Positions 1-11,829 of a DNA stretch of 64,000 nt are shown here, piece by piece; the stretch's first letter is position 1, and every line of letters starts with the position of its first letter. Made by a program: the position numbers and the translations under genes. Origin of the DNA: Coriaria nepalensis (taxonomy: Eukaryota; Streptophyta; Magnoliopsida; Cucurbitales; Coriariaceae); the NCBI GenBank assembly GCA_027186245.1, contig CP114487.1:5203001-5267000 (forward strand). The letters are read 5' to 3'. The notes beneath the pieces were generated by a model. The model saw only the letters and a program-made list of their open reading frames with translations. It was not told where the DNA came from and did no database searches.

Positions 1-2770
1 CACAAGCTTTATTAATGTATTGATGAACGTGTACCCATAATTAATTAAGAGGTTGTTAGCATGCGTGGAGTTTGTTATTCTACATTAGTAAGCAAGCATC
101 ATACTATATAAATATTAATGTAATTCTCTTATGGATAGAACAAAGCATTATGATTCAATTTTCTCCCTCAAAATACTTTCTCTCTCTAAATTCTGTTTGT
201 TATCAACAACAATATTACACTGGTGCGTTTCATGTCTATTAAACAAGACCACATGAGGTTATTTTCTTTGTATTAACTCCATAAGAAAATATGATATTAA
301 CTTGAGGATAATAATAGACACATACATGTAATAATTATTGTTTTGATTTATTAAAGGGCAAGATTCCTCATGGGATCAATAACCTCAATGAATTGGGAAA
401 TGATGTCATGTGCATGGTGGGAAGTTGATTATTAAAGGAATCCATGTTTCGATAAATTTCGGGTTGATAATATTCTCTTAAGAAAGTTCATAAGTTTTGT
501 TAATATCAAACTTTACAGGTATATTTAATTATCTGATATGATAAATAATAAAACTATTAGTAGTTTATTTAATTGATGAACATTGGATATCTTAACATCG
601 AAAGATAATAAACATATAATAAGAAGACGCTCAAAATATAATTTTGGGATTAGAAAGCTAGTGCAATAATAACTCTTTAATGGCCTGGGTTATTATTGGT
701 GAGGATATGATGTTTGTTGATCTAAACCTAATTTCTCCTCTAGGTCCCTATTGTAGCCTATAAATACCCCTCTTCTCTATTGGCCGAAATACACATAAGT
801 GAAACCCTAAAATCATTTTGAGAGAAAATGGAGGTCAAGCAAGAGGAAGTTTAGCGGCTCGTAGCCCACACTATGGCCAAGCTAGAGGAGGCTAGGATAT
901 ACGATAGAAGATCTCAAGGTTTTGCAAGATGTCGTGCATCATGTTTCCCTCTCTGTCAGGTATGAACCCAAACCCTAATTATTCATTGCATATATGGTTA
1001 TGACCTAAGTAAACAGTTGGTCTATATGCACCGTCAATGATTCGGGATATCTAAAGTTCCTTCAAGCTCAAAATCTAAAGTAGGAATTCAATTATTTTTT
1101 GCTAAATTTAATCATTTTAGTTCTTAAATTTTAACTGTTTATTTTCATCTCTAAATTTTCAAATAGTTTCATTTCATCCTTAAAGTTTTCAAAATATTTT
1201 ATTTTAATCCTTAGGATCAAATTCATATATGTAAATTTAAATTAAAAAATGACATAAAATCTATGAATATTAAAATTAAAATATCTTATATTATCATTAA
1301 TGTTAATATTTTTAAAGCTAATAGTTTTTATAATTTGACTCACAATTTAATATTAAATTTTATTTTCCTACACTTTATGTTCATTCTTTAAATATTCGAG
1401 GACAAGAATGATAATTTAGCTATTATTTTTCTTTTCATTTTTCAATATTGTTGGGGGGGTCTTAAATTTCAGCAATAATTTAATCTTCCAATATTTTATA
1501 TTTTTTACTTGGTAACAACATTCTTTTATTAAAAAATATATATATATTTCAATCTTATCATTTTTTAAAAGTGCGGTTATATGACTGTTGACGTTAAAAT
1601 TAGGATTTTACCATGCGAAACTAGATTTTGGGCGGATAACATAATTCAATAGGAGTTAATGGTGAAATTAGCATGGGCTAATAATCCGCCGATGAGCTTT
1701 TAAACGTCAAACACACATATTTATGACATGGTGAAATGGATGGTGAAGATTGAGTAGATTGAGGATCACGATAATCACAAGAAACCAGATTTGGATCGCA
1801 CAGAGTAAAAAAATAAAAATAAAATCAATATTGTTACCCAAGTCTCTCAAAATTAAGAAGTGGGTAAGTGGTTAAAGAAAATGCAGGATCATAGCCGATT
1901 CTGGAAGCTTGGCACGAAAGCAAGGCTAATATGGCATAAGTGGACGTTGGAATCAGTTCACAACGAATAAGAGGTCTCTAGAATCATGGGCATGTTCTCT
2001 GAGAAAGAATGAATGACATCCACGATGTCGGCCAACTAATAGAGTGAGAAGGACGAATCGATTGGACTATAAGAAGAATCGGCTAGCCAGAATGTTACCT
2101 ATAAATAGAAGATGGAAGTCCTATTTTCAAACTAACGTCTCTGCACTACAAAGAATCCATCCTTCAACGAAAAACCTACTTTCCCTCAAAGTTCTTCATC
2201 CAACGCTCCACGCTCGTAAGATCTTTAGAATCAATTTTGTTTATCGTTCTTCAAGTCGTGTACTTGTTAAGATTGTATTGATTTACCTTCATAGTGTAAC
2301 AATACGCCTTATCTGTATCATTTGTCTAGTCATTTTGAGAGTTCGCTTGTTTATCGTCGCGTATTCAATAGATGTAAGAAAAGTTCAACCTAAGAGCATT
2401 AGCCCTGCTTCAATCGCCAAAATCAATAGAAATCATTTTTCTTTTCATTTTAGTCATTTTTACCATTAAAAAATAATATTAATAATTAATAATTCTTTAT
2501 ATTTTATCTAAAATTTATTTAAATTTAATTTCTACTTAGGAATGTTTCTACCAAAAGAATTTTTTAAGAGTAAAGAGAAAAGAAATAAAATAAATAAATC
2601 GTAGGGAGAGAAGTTATATAAACATAGAACCCTTATACATGTCGCGTTGACATATCCTTTACTTCTCTCTCAAATGACATTACTAACTATGAATTCCGTG
2701 AGGTGATGACACTGATGGCCCCTTTGTACCTGCTCCCTTGTGACTAAATTGCCCCTCACCCTCTCTCTCG
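1..2770. other. AT-rich non-coding stretch with LTR-like fragments
   Basis: No gene is supported here. A TATA-like box near 759 is followed by a short motif (tggccgaaat) that also follows the TATA box in the copia LTR near 45424-45455, so 640-950 may be a diverged LTR fragment of that family. A second TATA-like box (cctataaata) lies near 2100, followed by an untypical 141-codon open frame (2044-2469) with no recognisable domain, which I regard as chance. The rest is AT-rich with homopolymer runs. Confidence 0.4.
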
Positions 2771-2808
<38 letters not shown>

Positions 2809-2809
2809 C
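2771..2809. repeat. (CAT)12 microsatellite
   Basis: Twelve uninterrupted CAT units are followed by one CAC. The run lies in non-coding DNA downstream of a short CT-rich segment and is likely length-polymorphic. Confidence 0.95.
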
Positions 2810-4980
2810 CTAGCTTACGAACCCTCTAGTAAATCAATTTCCACGCCAAATTCCATGAATCATCAATTCCTATTTAACTAAAAAAAAATATTCTCCCTTC
2901 TACTTGAATATTTAAAGAAATAAATTATTTATTTATTAAACATGATTAAGTCTGATTATTCTATGCTGATTCCTAATAGGAACAAGAGTAAGCATGCTAA
3001 TTAAGTAAGGCGATCAGATGAGCCCTCAACAACAACTTGGTGGGTCCCGCATTGTTCTGCTATCTAGGGTCAACTGCATGATCGAATAATAGTGGCCCTC
3101 TGATCCTTTGAAAATTCCTAAGAGTTCTGCAGATCCAACGACTGTGATCGGGATGTGCAATTACACTGATTTGACGTAGTCACCCCCCCCGACCAAATCT
3201 TTAGAATATATGAATGGCCTAACGCCCGAACTTGTTTTTGTTTACTTCATGGATGTTGGACTTTTTTTTATGGTTAAAATGAAATGGATTTAAAAGTTTA
3301 AATTTTAAAAAATATTAAATAAATATAATTAAATGTATTTTATATTAGAGAATGAGAAGTTTTTTAAAATATTTATAAGTGTTTGTAAATAATAAATATT
3401 TATAATAATAAATAAGGATGATATTTAATCGAGACTCGCACTTGCATGCGTATAGGTGTGAGGCGCTTTTGGAGCTTATTAGGTGCACTTGCCACTTTGC
3501 ATGTTTGCGACATGACGGTTAGCCGCCACGTGCCGTGGTTGATTGACTTAATTTTACCGTACTATTTAAACGGTTGATAGTTAAAACGGTTAGTTACCGT
3601 TAAAGTTTAAAATTTGAAAATTCAAATATATGACCGTTAAAACAGTTAAACTGTTTTAACAAAGAAATATGACTGTTCGTAAAATAGTATATTGTTTTAC
3701 GAATAGGTGCAAAAAATTTGCCTATAAATACAAGAAATCTGTAAAGAAGAAATAATCTTCTTGTATCCAATTTTTCTTACTGTTAGAAACCGAGTATATT
3801 TCATAACAAAATATCACTGTTACTTGTAAGTTTTGTAAAGGCTTGTCATATCTCGAAAATTATTTTCTTTGTAACCTAAAATAATCTAAAATGGTGAAAA
3901 TATTATTTTTTGAAAAATATATCTATTAAGTATTTCAAGTCTCCATCCCAAATTTCTTCAACAATGGATGATTCACATAAAACTATGAGAGTAAGTAGAA
4001 GTTCAATTTCATTAATAAAGTTTAAAACAGTACTAAATATGACATGCGGTAGAAGAAAAAGTATACATCATAAATATAAATAAATATATATTCGAGTTCA
4101 ATTGTTTTTAGAAGATTTTTTTTAATAAAAGTAAATTTACATACAAAATAAACGATTATAAATAGAATAAAATAAATTTTTTAGATGATTATTGAATTTA
4201 ATAATCATCCTCTTAAGAATAAAATAAAGAAAAAAAAATAGTAATATTACCGTATTTACTATGAAAACTTGAATCTTCATATTATTATTTAATATTTTAG
4301 AGCAAATTATCATTATATTTTAAAATTTATAAGACCTAAGATACTAATAATAGAATTTGAAGTTTTTTTTTTTGGACAAAAAAACCAAAAACTCAGTAAA
4401 AACAAATTTAAAAAGAAGATGAAAAATAACCAAAGTCATTATTTGAGAATAAAAGCTCTCGAGTAAGAATTCAGTAAAGGAACGAAGGTTATAATTTTCT
4501 AAAAAGAAAATGAAAACATATATAAGCTAATGTTTTCAATCAAAGGAGTGGAAATGAGAGTTTTCAAATTAAAATTAAAAACTAAAATGTTTCGTGAAGG
4601 AAAACCTACCAAAGAGGCAAAAACGATGGGTTTTTCATTTCTTTTCACGCAAGGCAAAAAGGAAAAAGAAAAAAGTCAAGCGGGGTAGAAATGTCAATTA
4701 AACTAGAACCAACTGCGTCGACTTATGACTCGTAATACATTTAATCAAATAATTAAGTTCACCTAAAAGGGATACATATAATTGACGTGTAACAAAAAAA
4801 TCATAGATATTGCTTTTTTTTTCTTTTTTAAGATAGGAAAAAATAAAAGTAATCTCCAACTAAATCGAATCTCGTGAAAAAAAAAAAAAAAAAAAGCATA
4901 CAAGAATTCTTCATGTTTAGGTTGGTATAAAAGCGGAAAAAAAAAATAAAAGAATTGAAAAAAGAAAACAGAAAACATAG
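2810..4980. other. Non-coding; promoter-like segment near 3450-3800
   Basis: No gene is seen. Around 3540-3660 there are several copies of the motif ACGGTT or its complement. They are followed at about 3721 by a TATA-like cctataaatac and then a CT-rich leader-like stretch, an arrangement typical of LTR or gene promoters. No coding region follows, so an isolated LTR or promoter fragment is possible but unproven. The remainder is AT-rich with long A and T runs, including one at about 4877-4895. Confidence 0.35.
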
Positions 4981-4999
4981 GAAAAAATCAACGAAGTTG

Positions 5000-5164
5000 A
5001 TATTTAAGAAGGAGTTGAGTCCCCTATGAATAAAGCTGCATTAACAATTCTAATCCTCTTATCTCTCTCTCTCACAAAACTCTCAACGTTTATCTCAACT
5101 GCGTTCTTACTTTCATTTTTTCCGACCGGCTCATACATACGAAGTAAAGCGTTCTAAGAAGACG
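5000..5164 (+). promoter_or_regulatory. Putative core promoter and 5' UTR of the RIPK-like kinase
   Basis: A TATA-like gatatttaag lies at about 5000-5009. It is followed by a pyrimidine patch (tctctctctctc, about 5060-5074), a common element near plant transcription starts. The kinase ATG follows at 5165. This is inferred from position and composition only. Confidence 0.35.
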
Positions 5165-6901
5165 ATGACGTGGCGATCAGTTTTGCCATCTTGCTGCAAA
5201 CAAGAGAAAATTGGCGGGAAGAAGGCGAATAAGAAAGTAGCGGCGAAACAGAGTTCTTTTCAGAGGATTTCACAATTGGATTTGAGTAATCCGAGCTCAA
5301 CAACACTTTCTGAAGATCTTTCAATATCTCTAGCTGGATCTGATATTCATGTGTTCACATTGGCCGAGCTAAAGGTGATTACACAGAGCTTTTCATCGAG
5401 TAATTTTCTGGGCGAAGGCGGGTTTGGTCCCGTGCATAAGGGCTTCATCGATGACAAGCTTCGGCCGGGTTTGACGGCCCAGCCCGTTGCCGTCAAGCTC
5501 TTGGATTTGGACGGCTCTCAGGGTCATAGAGAGTGGTTGGTGCGTTTCTCATGACCTTAGCTCTAATAGCAGTTTGTTTCACATTCTTTTTTTTTTTTAC
5601 TATAATGTTATTACACACGGAATTTTCGTGTATTTTTTTAATTTTTGGTTTCGTGTTGAGATGATAGACTGAAGTGATCTTTCTGGGACAATTGAGGCAT
5701 CCTCATCTTGTGAAGCTAATTGGATATTGCTGTGAAGATGAACATAGGGTACTTGTGTATGAATACATGCCGAGGGGAAGCTTAGAGAATCAACTTTTTA
5801 GAAGTAAGCTGTTTTACTTTATTTTCCCATTTCATGAATTGTAACAGGATTGAAATAAAAGAGAGACTAATGGGTGGTTTTTTCTTTCTTTATAGGGTAT
5901 TCAGTATCACTGCCATGGGCAACAAGAATCAAGATAGCTCTTGGAGCTGCAAAGGGTCTTGCTTTTCTCCATGAAGCGGATAAACCGGTCATTTATCGGG
6001 ATTTTAAGGCTTCAAACATCTTGTTAGACTCGGTATACAACTAAACAATATTCTGAATTTTTTTTTTCATTTTTTTTTAAGCTTTAGTGAATATAACTTC
6101 TGTACATTTAGCAGGATTATAAGTCAAAACTCTCGGATTTTGGGCTTGCGAAAGACGGACCGGAAGGGGACGACACACATGTTTCGACACGAGTAATGGG
6201 TACACAAGGCTATGCTGCACCCGAATATATCATGACCGGTAAATTTCAAATTGATATAAATCAATAACCACCTTTTCTTTTTGGTAATATATATCTATTT
6301 TACTCGAGTAGCTGAAATTTTTATATTTTTTGCTACAGGTCATTTGACAGCAATGAGTGATGTATACAGTTTTGGAGTAGTGCTTTTAGAGCTTCTAACA
6401 GGGAGGAGGTCAGTAGACAAGACTCGTCCTAATAGAGAGCAGAATTTGGTTGAGTGGGCGAGGCCAATGCTGAATGATTACCGGAAACTCGGACGGATAA
6501 TGGACCTTAGACTTGAAGGGCAATACTCTGAAATAGGATCCCGAAAGGCGGCTTCATTAGCTTACCAATGTCTAAGCCACCGGCCGAAACAAAGGCCCAC
6601 TATGAGCACTGTGGTCGAGACTTTGGAATCCCTCGATGGCCTTGTTGACATCTCGATGGAGCCGTTTGTATACATAGTTCCCTCCGAAACAAATGGTTTG
6701 CATAAGGAAGCAGAGCCGAAGAAAGAAAACGGCAAGAATAACGGGGCCCACAGGTATAGACATAGATATCCGAAATCGCCAAATTTAGTCGACTTCGAAA
6801 CGGGGTTGCACCATAAGTACACAGGTGCTACAAACTCTCCTTTGCACCATAAGTACAGATCAAGGGCTACAAACTCTCCTTTGCACCAAAGAGGCAGGTG
6901 A
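5165..6901 (+). CDS. RIPK-like receptor-like cytoplasmic kinase (RLCK-VII), five exons
   Basis: The exons are 5165-5539, 5668-5803, 5896-6032, 6115-6238 and 6339-6901. All junctions are GT-AG and the frame is kept, giving 444 residues. The protein closely resembles Arabidopsis RIPK (At2g05940 type), a membrane-associated Ser/Thr kinase that phosphorylates RIN4 and acts in immune signalling. The glycine loop GEGGFG is at residues 83-88, the ATP-binding lysine in VAVK at 111, the catalytic loop YRDFKASN at 204-211 (Tyr replaces the usual His, as is normal in this subfamily), DFG at 224-226 and APE at 251-253. The conserved [20 protein letters not shown] N-terminus is present. Cys10-Cys11 could be S-acylated; no Gly2 myristoylation site exists. 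The tail after about residue 385 is Lys/Asn-rich and ends in two copies of a 12-13-residue repeat. No disabling change is visible, so the gene looks functional. Its exact orthology is not settled. Confidence 0.93.
6806..6890 (+). repeat. In-frame tandem repeat in the kinase C-terminal tail
   Basis: Two coding units of 36 and 39 bp each start ttgcaccataagtac and include ctacaaactctcct. A truncated third unit follows just before the stop codon. They encode [12 protein letters not shown] and [13 protein letters not shown]. The repeat lies outside the kinase domain. Confidence 0.85.
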
Positions 6902-7863
6902 TCAGGTTTAAAACATTCGAATTAAGTATAAAACAATTTGTAAAGAGAGAGATTCGTCTGGATAGAAGACTTGTTTACTTTTATTTATTTATATATTTTT
7001 TAATTTTAATTGTATCAAGTTGTTTAATATTATAGTATTATATTATACAGTGAAGAAATTGGGAGACTAATTCATATTTTGAAAGAAAGTGCCCACCAAC
7101 AGCTTTTGATTTGGTAATCAAGAGGAGACTTTTTTTTTTTGGCCAACAGTGTCAAATACGGCTAAGAAGTTTGAAAATATGAAAGGGTGGAGATCTTTAA
7201 TTGAGAACTGACGTTATCATTTAGCTGTACCGAAAATATGCCGTCAAATAATAAAAGTGTTGTTAATTTACAATTAGCAGTATTATTTAATAGTACTAGC
7301 ACGACCCACAATTAGTTAATCGCTAATTTCCAATTAGCGGCATCAAAAGTCACGCCCCTAAGTTTTTTGGTAGAACTAGTTGGTGCCACTAAGTGCAACT
7401 AACTGTGGTGGCATACCTTTTCATATTATGCCACAAAATTTTCCCGCTAAATTTTAGCCACGATTACACGTACCGCTAAATTGTGCAGCAAATATGACGA
7501 CATTTTTAGTGTTAATGTCACCACGATAGTGGGTAACCATTATCTTCACTGAATTGTTCTTCTAAAATTTATTTCACTAAAAAGTTGTTTAATTTATAGA
7601 AAAATATAGAGTGAACCTGCAACACTTCTCAAAGCACATTTTTTCATTTCTAAGCATATTTTTGTATTTCAAAACTTGAATCGACAAGGAAGAGATGAGG
7701 GCATTTGGCAATATTTTTTATGCCAGACATGTTTTGAATGTTCCAAAAAATGTGTTTTGAAATACAAGTTTTGGAATCTACTTTCAGCACTTTTTCGAAT
7801 TTGAAATGCGTTTTGCCTGTTAACATTATTATTCACACTGATATTAGAAAATAATCAAAACTT
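6902..7863. other. 3' flank and intergenic DNA, no gene seen
   Basis: The kinase 3' UTR and AT-rich spacer lie here. The part 7240-7540 has many short near-repeats of the type aattagc and gctaaatt, which could be a worn element, but I found no terminal repeats or target duplication. Confidence 0.4.
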
Positions 7864-8866
7864 TTAACTATAAAAAAAAATAGTCAAATTAACTCTAGTT
7901 CCTTTTTGAATATCATAACCATCCACGTTACAATTTTCAAGTGCTAAATGTGGAGCAAGAAGCACAACAACTAGGTGTTTTCTCATCATCTCTTTCACAA
8001 TTCCATCAATGTAAGGAAGGTTGGGAAGGTCTTTCTCTTCAACCCATCTCTCTTTTCCAATCACCCTATCGAGTTCTTCGATTGCCTTCCTGATAAGGCT
8101 CGGTTGTTTAATCAGCTCCAACATTGCCCACTCCACTATCGTGGCCGAGGTGTCTGTTCCTCCGGCTATCAGGTCCTAAGTGAAGCCCTTGACACTATCG
8201 TATGTGAGTTTGACATCAAGATCATGATCATTAGCTATTTGTAGAAGCAAGTCCACGATATCATTAGGCACGAAGTTCTCCAAATCTCTCCTCTTTGCCT
8301 TGTGTTCATCGAAAACGTGATCATGGAACCGATTGGGTCTTTTTTTCAAAGCCTTCATTTGTTTCACATACCCTTGAAAATCCAAGAAATTCAACCATGG
8401 AACCCAATCTCCAATGTTAAGCACTCCATTAAGCAAGAACAACTCATCTAGAATTTCCTGAAATTCTTCAAGTGTCACAACACAATCAATCTGATCCACC
8501 TTGTCATTACCAGGCTCACTAAAATACTTATTTCCCAAAAAAAATTCTACTTATAATACTTAAAGTAAGACGTGAGAGATGATCTTTAAGCCTGACGGGC
8601 TTTCCCCCCACGGCAGAAAGACGAGAAACAAACCACTGAATCTCTTCTTTACGAATAAACTCATAAGATTCAAGCCGCTTCGAGCTAAATAACTTCGAGA
8701 GGTAAATTTTACGGCCTTTCCGCCAATATGGGCCATAAGGTGCACAAGTGATATTCATGTCGTTGTAAGTGGTATGCTTTCCGGCAGCTATTTGCGGTCT
8801 AGAGGCAAAGATATGATCATGAGTTTTAAGGAACAATTTTGTTGTTGGCGGAGATGAAACAACTTT
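7864..8866 (-). pseudogene. CYP92A-like cytochrome P450 pseudogene (middle part only)
   Basis: On the minus strand this region encodes a P450 from the B-helix region (LFLKTHDHIFASRP) to just beyond the K-helix. A microsomal CYP71-clan enzyme would use such segments for NADPH-dependent oxidation of a small molecule. The block with GDWVPWLNFLDFQGYVK, and the I-helix AGGTDTSA near 8150-8175, point to a CYP92A type. Breaks: the N-terminal anchor is missing. One extra base at about 8530 causes a frameshift between IFFGK and KYFSEPG. A nonsense codon at about 8174-8176 stands where the family has Gln before DLIAGG. The usual Leu-His-Pro after KEMMR reads KHL. The reading ends before the heme-binding region. 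It cannot make a working enzyme. The subfamily name is from memory of family sequences. Confidence 0.85.
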
Positions 8867-9179
8867 AGTAACTATAATGATTACTCTTGGTAATTTTGAT
8901 TCCCCAGCTATATAAATAACTCATACACCTCCTTTACAAAAGACATTTTTCTTTCTAGTAACTCAAGGAGAAACAGGCTAAACTTATATGCTTAAAATAG
9001 AGAAAGCTTGTCAAACTTATAGACAAGAAGACCAAATAAGAATATATATTAATACGATATCACGCAAACAGTACTTAATATATAAGATGAGAAAAACTAT
9101 GACCAAATCAACAACTTTAAATATAAATGGGTGGGTAAACGAGGCTCCATTACCACAACAAGCGGAAACATTTTAGGTG

Positions 9180-9532
9180 CTATTAACCCAGAAGATTATT
9201 CCATATTCAAATCATGAGTTTTCATATTCTCGGGCAATTTCCAACTAAACCCATGTAACATATTAGCTAAAACCGACCAAATCATCTTCACTCCAAGGCT
9301 ATAACTAGGGCAAATCCTCCTTCCTAAACCGAACGGCAGCAATTCAAAATTTTGGCCCCTCACATCTATATCCTTGTCTTTAAATCTCTCTGGACAAAAC
9401 TCATCAGAATTTTCCCATATTGAATCATCTCTTCCAATACTCCCATGTGTTTATGAATATTCAAGGTCCTTTTTTAATGTCATAACCAGCCACATTGCAA
9501 TCTTCAAGAGCTAAATGTGGCGCTAACAATGA
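9180..9532 (-). pseudogene. C-terminal remnant of a second CYP92A-like P450
   Basis: On the minus strand this runs from LLAPHLALEDCNVAGYDI through CPERFKDKDIDVRGQNFELLPFGLGRRICP to the extreme C-terminus. The heme loop PFGLGRRIC, with its cysteine ligand, is intact, although Ser replaces the usual Gly in the following CPG. A frameshift lies after GYDIKKG, and a TAA at 9196-9198 stands near the normal end. The first part duplicates residues that also end the neighbouring remnant at 7864-8866 (LLAPHLALENCNVDGYDI). These are therefore pieces of two gene copies, not one split gene. They lie head to tail, with this piece upstream in the minus direction. Confidence 0.83.
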
Positions 9533-9829
9533 AGCTGATGTGGTAGTCGACATGGATGGTCGATGGTTGTGGCATAGTGATTAGTGGAGGTGGGTGGTAA
9601 ATGGATGTAGAGAAAAAAATATGATTTAAAATAATAAAATATATTAAAAATAAAATTTTGAGATTAAAAGTAGAAAGAAATATTTAATTTATGATTAAAA
9701 TATTTAAAGAGAAAATTTAATTTCAGATATTATTTATACTTTTTATTAATTTTTTATTATACTTTCAAAAATATTTTGTGCTTAATTATACTTTAAGTTT
9801 GATTTTGGATATAAATTATCTTTAACCTT
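9533..9829. other. AT-rich spacer, nothing recognised
   Basis: A short G/T-rich segment (9530-9605) is followed by AT-rich DNA. No coding or structural signal was seen. Confidence 0.4.
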
Positions 9830-10330
9830 TTATTTTCATCTTTGCCTTCAATTTTTAGGCCTTCCTCAATCCTAGATGAGTGCCTAGCTCTTCAAGAGTT
9901 ATATCTTCTTTTCAATTCTTAAGATTCTTCCTAAAAATTTTCCAAATAGAAGGTAATTTGTCTATGATCGTAGTTACTAAAAATATTTGATCCTTAGAAA
10001 AATTGTATAGTAATAGTTTATTAAGGATAGTTTGAATTTCATTAAATTGATCCCAAACAGAACAAGATTCAACCATTTTCTAGTTATTAAATTTAGTAAT
10101 AATGAATCTCTTGTGTCCTCTTTCATGTACTTTATTTGGATATCAAACCAAAGTTCTTTTTCCATTGGTGTGGTAAGATATGCATCGAATAGAGAATTAG
10201 ACATTGCATTTAAGCTGCTCTTTCACGAATTTTGGCCAATGTGTCGGTTTCTTCATTCGTTGGTTCTTTAGGTTTTGGAGTATTGATCACATAGAACACC
10301 TTGAGAGATGTCAACAAGAAAAACATCTTC
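9830..10330 (-). mobile_element. Ty1/copia gag (UBN2-type) relic
   Basis: Minus-strand frames read like a copia Gag: a Lys-Pro-rich start with EETDTLAKIRERA, then SLFDAYLTTPMEKELWFDIQIKYM near 10130-10200, then IIDKLPSIWKIFRKNLKN and EDITLEELGTHLGLR near 9860-9960. In-frame stops and frame changes interrupt it. No LTRs or pol sequences were found beside it. Its Gag differs from that of the copia element at 43895-54936, so it is a different family. It is non-functional. Confidence 0.65.
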
Positions 10331-11829
10331 CTTTACCAATACTAGAAATAAAGGTTGGCCCTAGGGTAAGGCCCATAAATTTGGGGCCCCCAATTTTCTT
10401 TTAAAGTTTAATAGTTTATTAAAATATTGATTAACTTAAAAATTAGATAAAATTTGTAGTAATTTATATGATTTATGAGATCCGGATAATTTTTTCAATC
10501 CAATGATTAGAAGTTTACAATTACTTTAATCAGTTTTTTATCTCATACATAAATTTGATATCATTACAATAAACGTAAATTAATAAGAGCAATATATGGT
10601 ACTCTACTAGAAAATCTTTGCAATTAATTGTGGAAAGATCAACAAGGATAACTCTTTTCTATATTAAAGCGACAAATTTAAATTTTCTAAAAGATTATGA
10701 CTCGTAAGAAGACAACAAATTAAATTTGTGTTACAAAATGATTGACTTTGGTATTAAGTTATATATTTTTGATTGATATTATTCTTTTTAATGATATATT
10801 CACTGTTAAGTAACTTTTTTAAAGCCTCATTTAATATTTATCTTAGGCTCCGAAATTTTTTGGGATGGCACTGGTAGAGATCCCTACCATCAAAATACTC
10901 AATCTTTTTGAAGTCCATTGCCATGTCCCTCGAAGGTGCTAATGTAGTCATCTTGATGAACCCGAGTTTAAGCCTTAAGATTCTTGATTGATGTCTTCGT
11001 AGGATAACTAAAGATCATGGCTTCAAGGCATGACCATATCATTTTCTTTAAGACTTAATTCTCCCCACTTCTGATGCAAAAGGATTCGGCAAATTTTCTA
11101 TAAGATACAAATGAAATATATGTTATTATGTGCTGCATGTATGAAGAAACCGATTTGTGGAATTAAAAAATTATTCGATTTTTGGGAATTTAACTTAAGA
11201 TATAGGGAATCGAAGCGCGATCACTCTCTTTAAGTAATCGATTTGTGAGACGAAAAAATTATTCGATAAAAATAAAGTATAAATTTTATTTTTATTTTAC
11301 AATCTTCATTATTTCTATTTATCTAGCAATAAATGAGAGTCCTTTATTTGAGTTTTCTGGAAGAATCAAAATAATACTTTATTTAATAGAGAATGGAATC
11401 AAATATTAGATTAGGAATTAAAATGACTCGATGCCATAAATCAAACCAAACAAACATTATTCATTTGATTTTAACTTTATTCCAACCGCGTTTCACAAAA
11501 GCAAAATCGATAATATGTAAAATTGTGACATTTAGTTAAATATCTATGAGCTTAATTAAAATGAAAATTCTAGAGTCACACTAAACAAAATAAGTCGAAT
11601 CAAACCTTAATCAATCAATCAAGTACAATCATTGGAAAAAAAATAAAACATAATAAAAGAAAAGGTCAAATACAATTGAATCAGCACTAATTTAGCCCCT
11701 AGTACTAGGGAGGCTGGCTCACAGCGGTACCCCAAGTGCCTAAAGCACAGACGTGGCTGGGTCTGTACTTTTCTAGCCATGGGTACACCAGCCATTTGCT
11801 TTTCTCTTGATGAAATTAGCAACCTATCT
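10331..11829. other. Non-coding; possible small GGCC-rich element at one side
   Basis: No gene is seen. The segment 10350-10400 is rich in ggccc and ggggccccc, and 10845-10885 has a loosely similar ggctccgaaa...gggatggc segment in the opposite sense, which hints at an old hAT-like element without clear ends. A near-repeated cgatttgtg...attattcgat pair lies at 11150-11180 and 11238-11265. A moderately GC-rich patch is at 11690-11800. Confidence 0.35.

Noticed and set aside
2044..2469. 141-codon open frame on the plus strand
   Set aside because: It has no recognisable domain, a basic and hydrophobic composition of chance type, no ATG at its start, and lies in LTR-like AT-rich DNA.
10355..10885. 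Second hAT-like element with GGCC-rich ends
   Set aside because: The two ends pair poorly and no 8-bp duplication could be found, so only a mention in the spacer entry is justified.
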